64,000 bases of DNA from Cheilinus undulatus (GCF_018320785.1 NC_054886.1:9857207-9921206); one strand, 5' to 3'; counted from the stretch's first letter, positions 23,060-35,439 are shown. Notes: generated by a model from the letters alone, not told the origin. Numbers and translations are program-made.

Positions 23060-24030
23060 TCAGTTTTCATTTATTTCATTGATTTAAATTTAGTGAGTAA
23101 GAATGTTTGATTACTATTTATTTATTTTTTATTGGTGGATTTTTGTTGAATTGTTTTCTATTTTATTCATAGTTTTAATCAGAATTAAATTTATTAATTT
23201 ATATTTTTCAGTATTTTAAATATACTCGATTTTTTCAGCATTATTGTACATGTATATTAAATGATTTAGTAATAATTTATTAAGTTTTTCTTATTAATTA
23301 TTCAGCACCTTCATAAGTATTTATCTGTTCATTTCACAACATTTTTAAATAAAACTATATTACCTTATTTAATCAATTTTTTTTTGTTTATTTTATCATT
23401 TTAGCAGTATTTTTCCAGTGTTTTTATACTTAATTTATTAATTAATTTAATTTTATATTTATTACTTTTTGAATCTGATTTCGCTCTACAGTATTCTTTT
23501 CAGGTTTTTTACAGTTATCTTGTATGTAATTTTTATTCAGATTTTATTAGTATTTATTATCTCTTCATTTTACTTTATACAATGTGTTTGTATTTCTTTA
23601 TCCTTTTTTATATTTATATGAAATTTATGAATTTGTATTAATTTTTGTACCTGAATTCATTACATCACTTCATCATGTATTTTTTTATTAATTATTCAAT
23701 TTTTAAGTTTGAATTGATCAATTAATTTATTCTATTTATCAGCATTTTATTTCATTTTTAAATTGATGTTAATAATTTCAATTTCTTGATTATAGTATTT
23801 GTTTATTTATTCAATTTTTTTTGTTGTTTGATAGTATTTTTTTTTTTTTACCATTTTGGTGTTTTTTAGTATTTTTCTATTTAAAAGAAAAGAATTAATT
23901 AATCAGTCATATTCTTTCTTAATTTCAAGTTTTTTGTTCTATTTTAACAATTTTTCATTCCTTCCTTCTTTTGGTTTGAAGGTATTTCCAGGAATTCTTT
24001 TTTAATTTTTCAGTCTTTCTTTATTCTCAA
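23060..24030. repeat. TTTATT-rich low-complexity tract
   Basis: Nearly 1 kb dominated by TTTATT, AATTTAT and TTTTTAGTATTT words with no fixed period. No gene or splice signal with coding support is seen. Confidence 0.7.
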
Positions 24031-25530
24031 AGTTAGTGAGTAAGGACCAGCCTCTTTGGGAAGTGTCATTTTTTAATTCACACTTGTGAACTTGTGACAT
24101 CTTTGTCATCACCATGACTCACTCTGAAGTGTGGCTCATGAGTTTTTCTCAAACTGCTGCTTTATGTTTTCATACTAACTCACAGTGGTAGTCAGAGGAA
24201 AAGTCTCCATTCTAAAGGGGAAGGGGTCTTCTCAGAACCATTGTCTCCTTTTTCTGGACTTTTTAAACACCTCTAAAGTTCATGGATGTCACAATTTACA
24301 ACTCTAGAATGACTCATTGAAGGACCCCTTCCCTAACTGGGTCTTTATGTTGAGTCTTCTTGGCCATGTTTTGCTTTTACCATGCTGGGTTTACCAGACT
24401 TCAGTATTTTCAAATGGAGGTTCCCTCTTGGTGTACTTCAAAAGTTTGGTCCCATTTTATGAGGTGTTTACTTGCCGCTTTATTTAACTGAAGCCATGTG
24501 ATGTTGAAAGAAGCTCATCATGCTGTTCTGTTAAATTTATCTTCAAAGAAAAAGGGAAAATATGTCAGATGTTCCAGCTCCTCTTCAGCGCCGTCTCTGA
24601 CATGCTATAACCCCTCTGCATGCTGGCCTTAGAGTCGTAGCTTGACTGTAGCAGTGGAGGTAAAGATTAATGGCATGTCAGCGTTCTCTCTTAGTGAGTG
24701 CTACTAACTTAGTCTTAATAATAAACTTAGCCTGACAAACTAGATGATTAAGGGTCTGATTTCCCCCTAAACAATCATGTAGAATCATCTCCTCTGGGGA
24801 ATCGTGAGAAACCTTTCTTAGTTTCACAGGAGACTAAAACAACAGCAGGAAGTAAAACTTTGAAGGAGGTGCGTTTGTGACGGTGCAGATTAGAGGGAGC
24901 TACCTTGGCCTCACCTCCTTTGAAAGAAGATTACTCTATCATCCAGGTTCCTGAAATCAATCTGCACAGACTTAAAGCAACACCCCCCCCTCCATCTCTC
25001 CTCTGCTGCTTTCTATGCTTTTCTAATTATGACCATCTGCTCATAACAGCCCAGGTCTGGGCCCTGTGGGATGACGAGGCCTTGAACACACATAAACACT
25101 GATGCAGGCACCTGCTGCTGGGGAAACCCAGCGCTAATGAACATGGAGGCGATGATGAACATATCTCAGACCTGCAGTAATTCCTCTTTATTAGGAAGTG
25201 TTTGTCTAGGCGCAGGTTCTTGGATAAACAATTTATATCCAGCTTAGCGTGTTGGTAAATGATACCACTGTGTGTCTGTATCTGTGGCACAAGGTTGGCT
25301 ATCAAATTGCATTGTAGGAAGTGCAGGACAAGGTGTTTTTAGAGCTGAAAATACAGGTATGTCTGCCTCTGCTGTGGCAAGGTTGACTAATCATTCTTAA
25401 TGTTTGTCTCTTATGAGAAAGAGGCTCTGCTGCATAGTTTTAATGGGCATATTTGTCATTTTAAGTGCCTGACAGTAGGAGAATAAGATCCCTACAGAGA
25501 GAGATTTTAAGGTAAGATCCATCTTTATCC
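24031..25530. other. Intronic DNA without recognised features
   Basis: Unique-looking sequence of mixed composition. No exon, RNA gene or repeat family was recognised. Confidence 0.35.
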
Positions 25531-25835
25531 AGAATGAGACGCCAATGATGAAATTCAAGCCATTGGACATCTGTTGATCTGGAAAGAGTTACAAAGCCAA
25601 TTAATGCTTTGGGATGCCAGCCAACAGTGAGAGCCATTATCCACAGATGGGGAAAACTTGGAATAGTGGAGAACCTTCCCATTAGTGGCCAGCCTCCAAA
25701 AATAACTCCAACACTACAGCTGACCATGGTGAGAGCCATTATCCACAAGTAGGGAAACCTTGGAACAGTGGTGAACCTTCCCAGGAGAGGCTGGCCTACC
25801 AGAATGACTGCAAGAGCGCATGTCATTTTCCCTTT
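25530..25835 (+). pseudogene. Tc1-type transposase N-terminal relic with internal duplication
   Basis: CTGGAAAGAGTTACAAAGCC, GTGAGAGCCATTATCCACA and GTGGTGAACCTTCCCAGGAG are hallmarks of the DNA-binding half of fish Tc1 transposases (translated VRAIIHKW, VVNLPRSG-like, GRPTK-like). The block from GAGAGCCATTATCCAC to the GGCC(A/G)CC-like motif occurs twice in a row (about 25629-25725 and 25730-25810). The two copies differ, and the second has a stop where the first reads RWGK. No catalytic domain or terminal repeat is seen. It is a dead fragment. Confidence 0.8.
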
Positions 25836-26234
25836 AATACATGAAATCATCATTTAGAAACTGACTTTTGTATTTACTTAGGTTATCTTTGTCTATTATT
25901 GACAGTTAATTTTATGATCTGAAACATTTAAGTGCAACAAATATGCCAAAAAATAAGAAATCAGGAAGAGGGAAAGTACTTTTCATGGCACCCTAGGTTA
26001 AATTGCACAACTCTGGTGTCAGAAATGGTCTTTTTGGATTCAATACAATATTTTTGCAATAGATAACAATAAAAAACATAATTGATCAAGGCATTTTCAG
26101 ACTAACAGCTCCTCTGTTCCACAAAGTGAACTGTCTTTGTCACAGGAGTCTCCTGTTTTTAGAAAGGGTGGTGTTGCACTGGTTTCTTGATTGAAATAAT
26201 TGCTCTTCTCAAGTACATACAGAACTGATTTAAG

Positions 26235-26540
26235 GTTGCCATGTTTGTTTTTAAAGCCCTGAATGGCTCGGCACCCTCTTACATAACCCTTACTTGACCT
26301 CTGGGCCCCTTGGATCTTCAGATCAGGGCCTCTTGGCAGCGCCTCATTCTAACCTTAAGCTCAGAGGTGACCGTGTTTTTACAATCTGAAACAGGTCTGC
26401 CCTCTGTTGACTTTCTCATGTCCCTCCTTAAAACGTACCTCCAGCCTTTCCTGATGTCTCTGTCTCACAGTGACTCGTTGTTTATCACTGCTCTAATTTA
26501 CGGGCGGTGCTCTCCTATAGGCTCAATTGTAGACATTTAG
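26235..26540 (+). pseudogene. LINE ORF2 C-terminal relic
   Basis: The translation reads VFKALNGSAPSYI, then GLLAAPHSNLKLRGDRVF. This is the conserved C-terminal stretch of non-LTR retrotransposon ORF2 proteins (typically ALHGLAPSYL ... LRSSDQ ... RGDRAF). Stops interrupt it after SYITLT and after DRVFT-I. No reverse transcriptase core is present, so this is a 5'-truncated relic. The clade (L2-like or other) cannot be fixed. Confidence 0.65.
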
Positions 26541-26544
26541 ACTT

Positions 26545-27225
26545 GAATAGATGTTTTTGCAGCACCTGGGCTGTCTTTGTGGTCGAGTAATAAGGTGGTT
26601 TCAGCTTCAGTGAGATACCTGGTAGTTAGACCCACTCATGCTGTCATTATATGAGCTATGAGGAGTCTGCACCTTCCCGGTGAAGGTGGTGACGATACTC
26701 TGATTCAACCTGACATCAGGATTGTCAGAGACCGTCTCGTCTCAGATTGTCTGAAGTTAAAGGAGCTTACAACAGTGGAATCTGATGCATACGTGTCTTG
26801 ACCCTCTTAAATATAATAAATCAAATAAGTTAAGTACATACTGTTTGACCAAACCAGTGTAAATATGCTGCTATAGACCTTACTATTATGACCTAAAGTC
26901 AACTATCTTCAACATCAAATCTCATACAGCTTGCATATTCTGCAGTTATAGCGTGTTTTGGTGCTTCTTCTGTTTTGTGCAACTTGTAGTTTTCACACTT
27001 TTGCACAGTTGTCTGCTTTACTGGAAGCCATATTGCACAATTCATTGCCAGAGGCAGACATTGCACTTTCACTTTCATAGGTGGAAACTAGCGCTTGGGC
27101 AGAGTATTGCAAAGTGCTGACCAAAGGATGGACCAGTGGCTCTCAGCTGGTAGTGTGGGACCCAAAACTGCTTTCAGTGGCCAGAAAATGGAAAACTATG
27201 GCTTAAGTCTTTGATGTACAGAAGG
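26545..27225. other. Intronic DNA
   Basis: No gene recognised. A 48-codon ORF at 26658-26804 is within chance expectation. Confidence 0.35.
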
Positions 27226-27227
27226 TC

Positions 27228-27660
27228 TTAGAGGGCATACAGTACTGTGCAGAACTCTTAGGCATGCTAAGGCCAAAATCTGAAGCGAGTAAACTAGCCT
27301 TAGGAAAGGAAGATTGTCACAGCCCCAGTTATATTCTGAATGTCCTTGCATATCACCAGGGGCCTGGAAAAATATTCTGTTGGAAAAATAACAAAGTCCA
27401 CACCTTTCGGCTGGAGTGAGGGGTGGATGTGGCAAGTAAGCATGGCCTAGGGTTCCATCCTGGTGAGTAGTAGGGTTGCTACAAGCCCCTGGCCGCGCTG
27501 TGGATGTCCCAAGGGCCTGAAAACTACCAGTGGTCTCCAGGTGTATAACCAGGTTTGAAAAGGCCTGGAAAAAAGAGATGCCATCGAGCTTGACCTTGGC
27601 AGCGGAATGACACATGACATGTGGACAAAATTTGATAACATTTATCGACAACGGATTTCA
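27228..27660 (-). mobile_element. Possible Tc1/mariner relic with a terminal-repeat-like end
   Basis: TACAGTACTGTGCAGAACTC followed by TTAGGCATG resembles the terminus (TACAGTACTGTGCAAAAGTC) of a fish Tc1/mariner family. The adjoining sequence holds open but unrecognised minus-strand frames. Assignment rests mainly on the terminus. Confidence 0.35.
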
Positions 27661-28072
27661 TTGTTGATGAGTCGTTGATGTGTTTTTTCATGCTCAGTGT
27701 GTACATTGCAGTTTTCCTGTGCAGTAATTGAGGAGGAGTGAGCCATCTCACCTCCTTACAATCTGTGCTCAGAGGGGCATGCAAACAAGCGACTGTGATA
27801 TGACATGAAAACAATATATAACATAACAGTTGGGGCTGATGCAACATCGTTGTCTCCCTAAATGTGTTGTGGATAGAAGTGTAAACTTCTGCCGCAGAGT
27901 CCTGAATCACAGGGGAGACTTACTAGTTAACTTCAGGTAAACCTGAAGAAAGATTGGACATAAAGAAAACCATCCAGCCTGCATTATTACTGGTTATGTT
28001 TAAAGCCAAGGCTAGAATATAGCTTGATTGTTCATGGCATGTAACCCCCATAACAGTTATTAAGTAAATGCA

Positions 28073-28148
28073 CGAAAAATCCACCTAACAGTTCCACTAC
28101 TCAGCGATTAGTTGACAATGGCAACTGTCATTAGTTGAATCCCTATCA
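28073..28148. mobile_element. Possible hAT-like terminus
   Basis: GCGATTAGTTGACAATGGCA and CATTAGTTGAATCCCTA look like the right end of a hAT-derived element (complement starts TAGGGATTCAACTAATGAC). No matching left end is seen. Confidence 0.3.
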
Positions 28149-28159
28149 AGCTTGACTTT

Positions 28160-28403
28160 TCAGTCAGCAGGACATAGTGTCCATGGTTCCCAAGAAAATT
28201 TCAAATTTTGATTCCTCTGACCACAGAACAGTTTTCCATGTAGCCTCAGTCCATTTTAAATGAGGTTTGGCCCAGAGAAGGTGGTGATGTTTCTGGATCC
28301 TGTTCACATACGGTTTCTTCTTTGCATGATCCAGCTTTAACCGTCATTTGTGGATGGAAGGGCTAGCTGTGTTTACAGACAATCATTCCTGGTACTTGTC
28401 CAT
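28160..28403 (-). pseudogene. Tc1/mariner-type transposase fragment (copy 3)
   Basis: Read on the minus strand, this segment aligns with the central part of the family at 16534-17570: CCATCCACAAATG, then AAGCTGGATCATGCAAAGA, ATCCAGAAACATCACCACC, TGGGCCAAACCTCATTTAA and CTGTTCTGTGGTCAGAGG. Terminal repeats and catalytic C-terminus are absent. Better conserved than copy 1 in this stretch. Confidence 0.85.
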
Positions 28404-31084
28404 CACACTTTAAGCAGGAGAGACCAGAGGTGAGCGTGCTGCAGAAACCAGTCGATAGGCTTGTATCTGTGTGGATTGGCAGAGCTGTGGCTGTAAGTTG
28501 AATGCTAAGACTACCTTTTAAAGATGCATTAGTATGTAGAAGCAGCTCTATGTTATTTTAACATCAGTATGCCCTAATTTTCTTAATAAGTGAATCTCTA
28601 TCAAGAATACTTTAAGGGATTTTCTTCTAATTTTGCACAAATATTCATTGGAGCCTAAAAAGGATGTTCAGTTTTGTAAGTTTTGCAAGCTTTGTTATGT
28701 TTTTGGTCTTGGAAATGAAATATTAAAGCAATTTCCTTGTGATAAACATCAGGAATTTCTTGCAAAAACATGCTTACATGGCAATAATTTTAAAACACAT
28801 TCCTTATAATTAAATTAAGAGTAGCTAACAGGATATGGAGCCAACCTTATTCTGAATTCAGATGCTTATTAACTCTACCTTTACTCCAGTGAAGGTACAG
28901 TTAATCTCACATAGACTAAGCTGTTGTGTGCAGGATATTGCTTAAGCCATATGGTTTTGTCATTATAGAGATAACTATGATGGTTGAACTGGGATAGAAC
29001 TGGGCTGCAGAGGCCCGGCAGTGTTTATGATAACATCCGCCCCCCCTCCCCTCCATTTCTTCTTCTCCTTCCCTACTGGAGCAGCCTCAGGAAGGTCAAA
29101 GGTTCACGCACACGCTCACACACATAAACGCACAAAGACGGAGGCTTGGCTGCCTCCCCCAGAGTGTTTCCCGGTAGCTCCGAGCAGTTAGAGGGAACAA
29201 AGCCCCGGCATTGTATGTGCATGCACCTTGTGGACTCACAAATCTCTGTGGTTTTGTAGCGTGGATCACAGATCGCCCTCAGGCACATGCTTTTATAATT
29301 GGGTTTTTAAATTACTGCTTTTTAAAACCATGATTTATGTTTTAGGATTGATGCGGTTATGTAAGATAGGATGGTGCCAATTATTCTGCAAGTTTAAATC
29401 AGATGAAAATGACTTGTGTACCAAGATTTCTTTGTTTTGGATTAAAGTCCTGCAAGAATTACTGAGGGAATCAATTAGGATTCAGTGTTTCCATTAAGAT
29501 AACATTTATTTTCTTGCATAAGAGTAGTATTTTTATGAAAATGAGGCCTTGCTGCAAAAGCCTATCAGCATCTAGATTGAATCAAAAATGCTCAAAAAAC
29601 AAAATTTTGGAAGTTATTTACTTGTCATCAGCAGACAGATCTGTCAGCATGCATGACATAAATGCCTCCCACTCCTCTCTCATTCCTGTTCCTGCTGATA
29701 CTGATATCATACCAGTTATTTCGTACATCCCTTATCTTTTTCTGCTTTGTAATTGGCTCTTAGAAATAGTATATATTTGTCACTCAAATGTCCAAGTATA
29801 GTTTTCCTTTTAAATTTCATACCATCTCCTCTGGCCTGTTTTTCAAACTCTGCACGTCAATCTGAATCCTGTAACTTCTCCATCTTCTCGATCTGATCTT
29901 GTATTTTGGGTCTCAGCAAAACAGCAGTCATAAAACGCCCCATTGCTCTCCATTAAAACACTCCAACCACATAAAATCCCATCAATAGAGAGTGGAGAGC
30001 AGAGCACACAAATAAAAAGAAGAAAAGAGCTTGCAGACTGTCTTAATGACATGTAAACATGAAGCAGCAGGGAGTAATACAAGCACAGACGCTGTGGGTT
30101 AAAAAGCAATAAAAGAAGAAGGATCCTTGAGCTTTTTCTTTTCCAGCTTGTCTTATATGTACCCCTCGGGGTAAACTACTTTTTTCAGTCTCTTCTCCGT
30201 GAATAAAAGTAGTTCTTTAATTTCAATCTAAGTCAGTTTTAAAAGCAAGCACTGTAAAATGAATTTAAGAAAGAAACTCAATATTACAGGAGCCAGTTTG
30301 GGCTCTGGATGTCCCTCTAAGTAATAAACAAGATATGGATTTTATTAAAAAGGATTGTTGCGAGCAGCAGCGCTCATATAAGAGCAGTTTGAAAAGAGGA
30401 GGTTGCATGGACACAGAGTTATTAAATTGACCGGCAGTCTCATATGACCTTTGGGGATGTGAGAGACAAGAGGCTGTTGTTAAGAGCAGGAAGGACACAC
30501 GCTCTCAGATAAACACGCTCTATACCACAACCCAGAAGTCCAGCAGCTGACTGTGAGGCCGAATGAATGAGAGGAGGAAGGATGTCACTGAGTTCAACAG
30601 TAAAGGGCTTTTAAAGAAGGTAAACACCTTCATAATGGCCCTTTTACTACAATAATTAAGCATTTCTCTCTCTCCACATCAGATTAGTTTAGGGACTCTG
30701 TGCAGAAATAATCTCTTAAATGTGTGTTTTTTGCACAGAATTTCCACATTAACTAAAGAATGACCTCTCCTATGCTTTATGCATATATTTAGTTGAGTAC
30801 TTTTGCAGCCTCAGACATTTCCAACCATTTTCAAAGTCGGAGAAATCCTTCATTTGTGTTTTGTCACAGCAGCTGCCATGACAGTCCTAATGTGACAGAT
30901 AACGTGCAGTGGAAATGCTGTTTTTATGTGCAGCTGTTACAGGAAGCTGTCTTTCTGTTGTATCTTTACTTTGAGGGAGAAAAGCTGCAAAGAGTGGACT
31001 TCATAGTTTACACTGCCAGCTACTCCAGGATGCATTTTTCCTGATAACTAAGCATGTAGACTCATGATGTTATTCATGTATTTA
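28404..31084. other. Intronic DNA without recognised features
   Basis: No exon with family similarity and no RNA gene was seen. The frame reading LYHN near 30518 is a chance match, not an LRCH exon (see rejected items). Confidence 0.35.
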
Positions 31085-31505
31085 AAATAGATTGGAAATG
31101 TCCCAAAAGTTGTCTGAACTAGCAAGGAACAAGGGAAACCGTTGATCCTCTCATGCTACAATGACTTTTCCAAATGTTGCCAACTGGTGAGGAGAAATCT
31201 GGGAATATCTACTGGTTTTAATTGTCAAAATAAGCAGCTATAATCCTGCAGCTCCACCCTCCAAATGCCCCCCCCCCCCCCGGTGAGGAGGAAGTTGACA
31301 ACATTCTGCTTGCTGCAGGAAAAGTGCAGCAAGTTGGGCAGCATTTACTGTTGTTAGTTAGCATTAACTCTTGCATGCTGTTAGAATTGCAAAATATGTA
31401 GGCAACGTTTGGTGAAAGTTGGTTTCTAACTGGTTTGCAACAAGTTTGCAACTGTGTTTTTTTATTATAAAGAATTACAGGTGAAGTCCTGCATACTGTC
31501 TGAAT

Positions 31506-32078
31506 TAGGACTTGGAAATTAATCGCAAATTAGATTAAATCGCAATATGGCCTGCTGCAATTTTCAAATCGCAGAAGTTGCAATATTTCTTCAACTTTAA
31601 ATGTGTCAAAATACCAGTTTAATAAATCATTTTTTTGCAGCGGCAGAGATTTTATGCACATTATGCAAACATTCAAGTGTCAGTTTTTTATAATGGTTTC
31701 CTTTTTGTGTTTTATGGATGTTTTTCTTAATCAAAATGAGTGACATAAAAATGATAATGCCCTTAAACAAAGCAAATGACATCACATTTGCAATAGTTAG
31801 CTCATTCTGTATAAAACTGATGAAGCTTAGCGATACTTCACAGAAGATAGCTTAAAGCTTGTTGCACCCCCATATTCAGATTCATGCCACTATGGATTAA
31901 TTGCTTCAGAAAAAATTTCATTGTTTTCGATACACATGGTCTCATGGAATTATTTATAGCTTGAAGTTACTGAAAAATGCACAAGATTAGCCCAAGAATA
32001 ATTGCATATTAAATTGCAATCGCGATATTTGGGGAAAAAAATCGCAATTAGATTATTTTTGCAAATTGTTCAGCCCTA
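31506..32078. mobile_element. hAT-like non-autonomous element inside array 2
   Basis: A 573-bp element. The left end TAGGACTTGGAAATTAATCG and right end (complement TAGGGCTGAACAATTTGC) are imperfect inverted repeats with inner ATTAGATTAAATCGC-like words. It is flanked by identical GTCTGAAT at 31498-31505 and 32079-32086. Removing it restores the array phrase CTGTCTGAATTGCACAAACA. No transposase. Confidence 0.92.
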
Positions 32079-32750
32079 GTCTGAATTGCACAAACATGTT
32101 GGCAACATTTGGAAAAGTGGATGGAACTGACAAAGGACAATGTTGGTCCTTTATAGTTCCATCCACTTTTACAAATGTTGCAACCTGGTAGCAACTATTT
32201 GTCACCTTTCTGTAGTCAATTTCTGGCTATTGCAGACAAACTTTCTCCTTTCATTTTTCTCAAACTTCTGCAAATGTTGATAACTGGAGCTAGTTGGCAC
32301 CATTAATGCTTTCAGGATCAAAAAATTGTAGGCAAACTCTTGTGACAAGTTGCACAAAATTGCATAAATGTTGGTGGATAGGGGTGAGGAAAGGGGGAAA
32401 CAGTCACTCCTTTCATTTTCCACAAACTTTTACAAATGTTGCCAACTGGTGGGCAACATTTATTGTTTTTCATTATTGAATATTACATATTAACTCTGCA
32501 CCGTATCTTCTTGTACACATTTTGGTGATATTTAACTTAGTGGGTGGAACAGGTGAAGTGACTTTTTAACATTTATGTATTATTATTGTTTTTCAAATTG
32601 ATTTTGCAGTTTCACCCACTCTTCAGATGTTACATGCACACTTTCTAAATTGCAAAAACACATTAGCAACATTTGGGAGTGGGAAACCCTTCCTTTTTTT
32701 CCAGTTCCAACCGCTTCTCCAAATGTTGCCAACTGGTGACATGAAAGCTG

Positions 32751-32794
32751 GCAATGCCTGTTGATTTTGATTATTAAAAATCAACAGGCATTGC
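32751..32794. repeat. Perfect 18-bp inverted repeat (hairpin)
   Basis: GCAATGCCTGTTGATTTT (32751-32768) and its exact complement AAAATCAACAGGCATTGC (32777-32794) are separated by an 8-base loop. It lies inside the otherwise degenerate array 2. Too short and AT-rich to call a microRNA precursor. Confidence 0.85.
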
Positions 32795-33240
32795 ATTGCA
32801 GTAATCGCCTGCAAATTTGATGTGCAACATTCGGATAAATAGGTGGAACTGATGTTCCTAACATACATTGGTTGTATAATCAAAAATTGATGGCTAACTC
32901 CTTCAGTCTGTGTAGATTGCAGAATTGTGTTGGCAACATTTAGAAAAGTGTGTGAAAACGGTAAGAAATGAAATGTTCTACCTGCTTTTCCAAAAGTTTC
33001 CAACTGGTAAGGAGAGAGCTGGCATCTTTATTTTCTTAATTGTCCAAAAAGGTCCGCAAATACTTGTACACTATTTATATTGCACAAATATGTTGGCAAC
33101 ATTTAGACAAATGGGAAACCCTTAATCCTGGTCAGTTTCACCAATTTTTTCACCAGATAATGCAAACTTTGTTGGAACAAGCCGGCAACATTTATTGATT
33201 TGAATTATCAACTGCAATTATCAAAAATTAATGCCACTTT

Positions 33241-34310
33241 TAGCCGCTTTTCTCCATGAAACCAAACTGTTGGTTTACTGTTTAATAAATACACTGTATG
33301 GAGTGGTGTTTACAAGAAAACAAAGCTATGTAAAGTCTTGTTTTTGGTGTCTTTTTATGACGTTGAAAAGCTAATGAATTGTCCAGATTCCATGTCTGTC
33401 ATTAGGCCGATCCATCTTTTAAAGCTTCACGCTGATACACTCGTCCTCAGTCTCAGAGTGACTGGACTAAATCAGTGTCATTTGAGGAGAATGAGGCGGT
33501 AGCTACAGGCGTGGTTTGTAGCGACTGTTAGTCTGTATACTGTGGTGGCTGGTGAAGAGATTAGCATATATGCAGCTAAGGAAGAGCAACGAGCCACACT
33601 GAAAGCTTACCTGGGTGGAGATGTTTTTGCTCTTCTTGAACATGACACTGTTGAAATGTTCTTCTATGTGTTGTTGTCCAGACAAATGTGAAACATATCC
33701 CATATCATGAATAAGTGAAACCATCTATCTGCTGTGTCAGGTGTTTTTAGCCGTGGTGTGATTACATGCAGCTTTAAAGAGTGATACAGTAAATAAATAC
33801 TCTGCCCTCTTTAACCACTGGCCTTGTTCTAAATGTGTAACTGAAAAGCTCTCTGACTAAGCCGATAGAAACGACCAAACTACAGCGAGCTGTAGGCTAA
33901 TGGTCGAGTTGAGCAATCCTGATTTCATCCATCTGTGTGCAGTCAGAGCTCAACATATGGCTGTGGTCTTCTCCGTCAGTTGTTTACATCTGTTCTGTGT
34001 CATTAAAGGAGACTGCACATGCATGTCGCTGCACTGTTGGTGTGTGTTCACCCCCCTTGGTGTTTTATTTCCTCTGTGCAGCGGATGTGGGCTGACTCTT
34101 CACTTCTGCTTTGTGTGTCTCAGTCTTCGCCACTCTGACTCTCTGATTGCTCCACACTTTTCTCATAGTAAACGTTTCCATGCAACCATAAAGATAGGGC
34201 TGGGCAATAAATGTAGTTTGAAGGTATATTGATTTATTTTTAGATGAGCTATAGGGTGAAAGAATATACTTTGTATTAATATAGTTGATGTTGATACATT
34301 AGATTAAGAG
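33241..34310. other. Intronic DNA
   Basis: No gene recognised. TAGGGCTGGGCAATAAATG at 34196 resembles a hAT-family left end but the following sequence does not match. Confidence 0.35.
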
Positions 34311-34319
34311 AGCAGCTGC

Positions 34320-35085
34320 TAAAATGCCATTACAAAGCAGCAAACAGGTATTTGAAGCTGCTGGTGCCACTGGAGTCCAACCAACCTCAAGGTGTAGGAT
34401 CCTCCAGAGGCTTGCATTCATGTATAAACGTACTATTCAGCCCCCCCTAACCAATGCTCACAAGCAGAAACAGCTGAAGTGAGCCCAGAAATACATGAAG
34501 ACTCATTTTCAAACTGTCTTTTTTACTGATGAGTGCTGTGCAACCCTGGATGGTCCAGATGAAGGAGTAGTGGATGGTTGGTGGATGGCCACCATGTGGA
34601 GGTGGCGGAGTCATGTTCTTGGCCGTGTTCATGAGGAGAGAGCTGGTAGGCCCCCTTTAGGGTCCCTGAAGGTGTGAAAATGACCTCGGCAAAGTATATA
34701 GAGTGTCTGACTGACCACTTTCTTCCATGGTACAAAAAGAAGAGCAGTGCCTTCTGTAGCAAAACTATCTTCTTGCATGACAATGCACCATTTCACGCTG
34801 CAAAGAATACCTCTGTGTCATTGGCTGCTATGGGTATAAATAAAAGGAGAGAAACTCATGCTGTAGCCCCCATCCTCCCCTGACCTCAACCCTATTGAGA
34901 ACATTTGGAGCATTGTCAAGCTAAAGATCTATGAGGGTGGGAGGCAGTTCACATCAAAAAAGCAGCTCTGGAAGGATATTCTGATATCCTGCAAAGAAAT
35001 TCAAGCAGAAACTCTCCAAAAACTCACAAGTTTAATGGATGCAAGAATAGTGAAGGTGATATAAAAGAAGGGCTCCTATGTTAAC
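34320..35085 (+). pseudogene. mariner/Tc1-like DDE transposase pseudogene
   Basis: Most of a transposase catalytic domain is readable in pieces. KQKQLK and KYMKTHFQTVFFTDE carries the first catalytic Asp, followed by CCATLDGPDE. TSAKYIECLTDHFLPWYKKK leads to FLHDNAPFHAAKN (second Asp), then SPDLNPIENIWSIVK (third acidic residue), IYEGGRQFTSKKQLWKDI and AETLQKL. The reading frame shifts near 34677 and again near 34845, with additional stops, and the N-terminal DNA-binding half is missing. Terminal repeats were not identified. It is a different lineage from the 16.5/58 kb elements, judging by the motif wording. Confidence 0.88.
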
Positions 35086-35439
35086 ATGGAACTTTGCCTG
35101 TTAAGATGTTTTTGATTAAAATAGCTTTTGATTTAGTAAATATGACCTCCTAATGCTGCAAATTCAATGAATGATCACTTTCAGTTCTTTACAACTTAAA
35201 AAATCTTTTAAAAGCCTATTTTGCATAATAATGTGGAACAGTGCATTTTGAGGTTTTTATTTAAAAAAAAAATAGCTAATGGTTATCATGATGAAATTTG
35301 TTCAAAAACATTTGAATTATGCTCTAATGACTGATGACCTGAAAAATTTTCTGTCATTTGCATTAATATTTAGGAAAATAAGAGAAAAATGTCATTTGCA
35401 TAATAATGTGGAAAGTGGTGTACTGTTCACATTTATCAG

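Larger units (their letters stand above)
31085..33240. repeat. GTTGGCAAC-family array 2 (largest)
   Basis: Units carry TTGCACAAACATGTTGGCAA, CATTTGGAAAAGTGGATGG, a variable centre, then ACTTTTACAAATGTTG, CAACTGGTGAGGAG and CAACATTTATTG. The two halves around the variable centre are complementary. The array is interrupted by a hAT-like element (31506-32078) that has split one unit. A C-rich run occurs at 31268-31281. Unit length is about 200-230 bp where countable. Confidence 0.85.

Noticed and set aside
26658..26804. 48-codon ORF with balanced composition
   Set aside because: Length within chance expectation, and no acceptor, donor or homology support.
30500..30570. A frame reading LYHN, resembling LRCH exon 2
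   Set aside because: Neighbouring residues do not match the leucine-rich repeat, there is no acceptor in the right phase, and a stop follows soon after.
32751..32794. microRNA precursor
   Set aside because: The 18-bp stem with 8-base loop is too short, AT-rich and embedded in a repeat.
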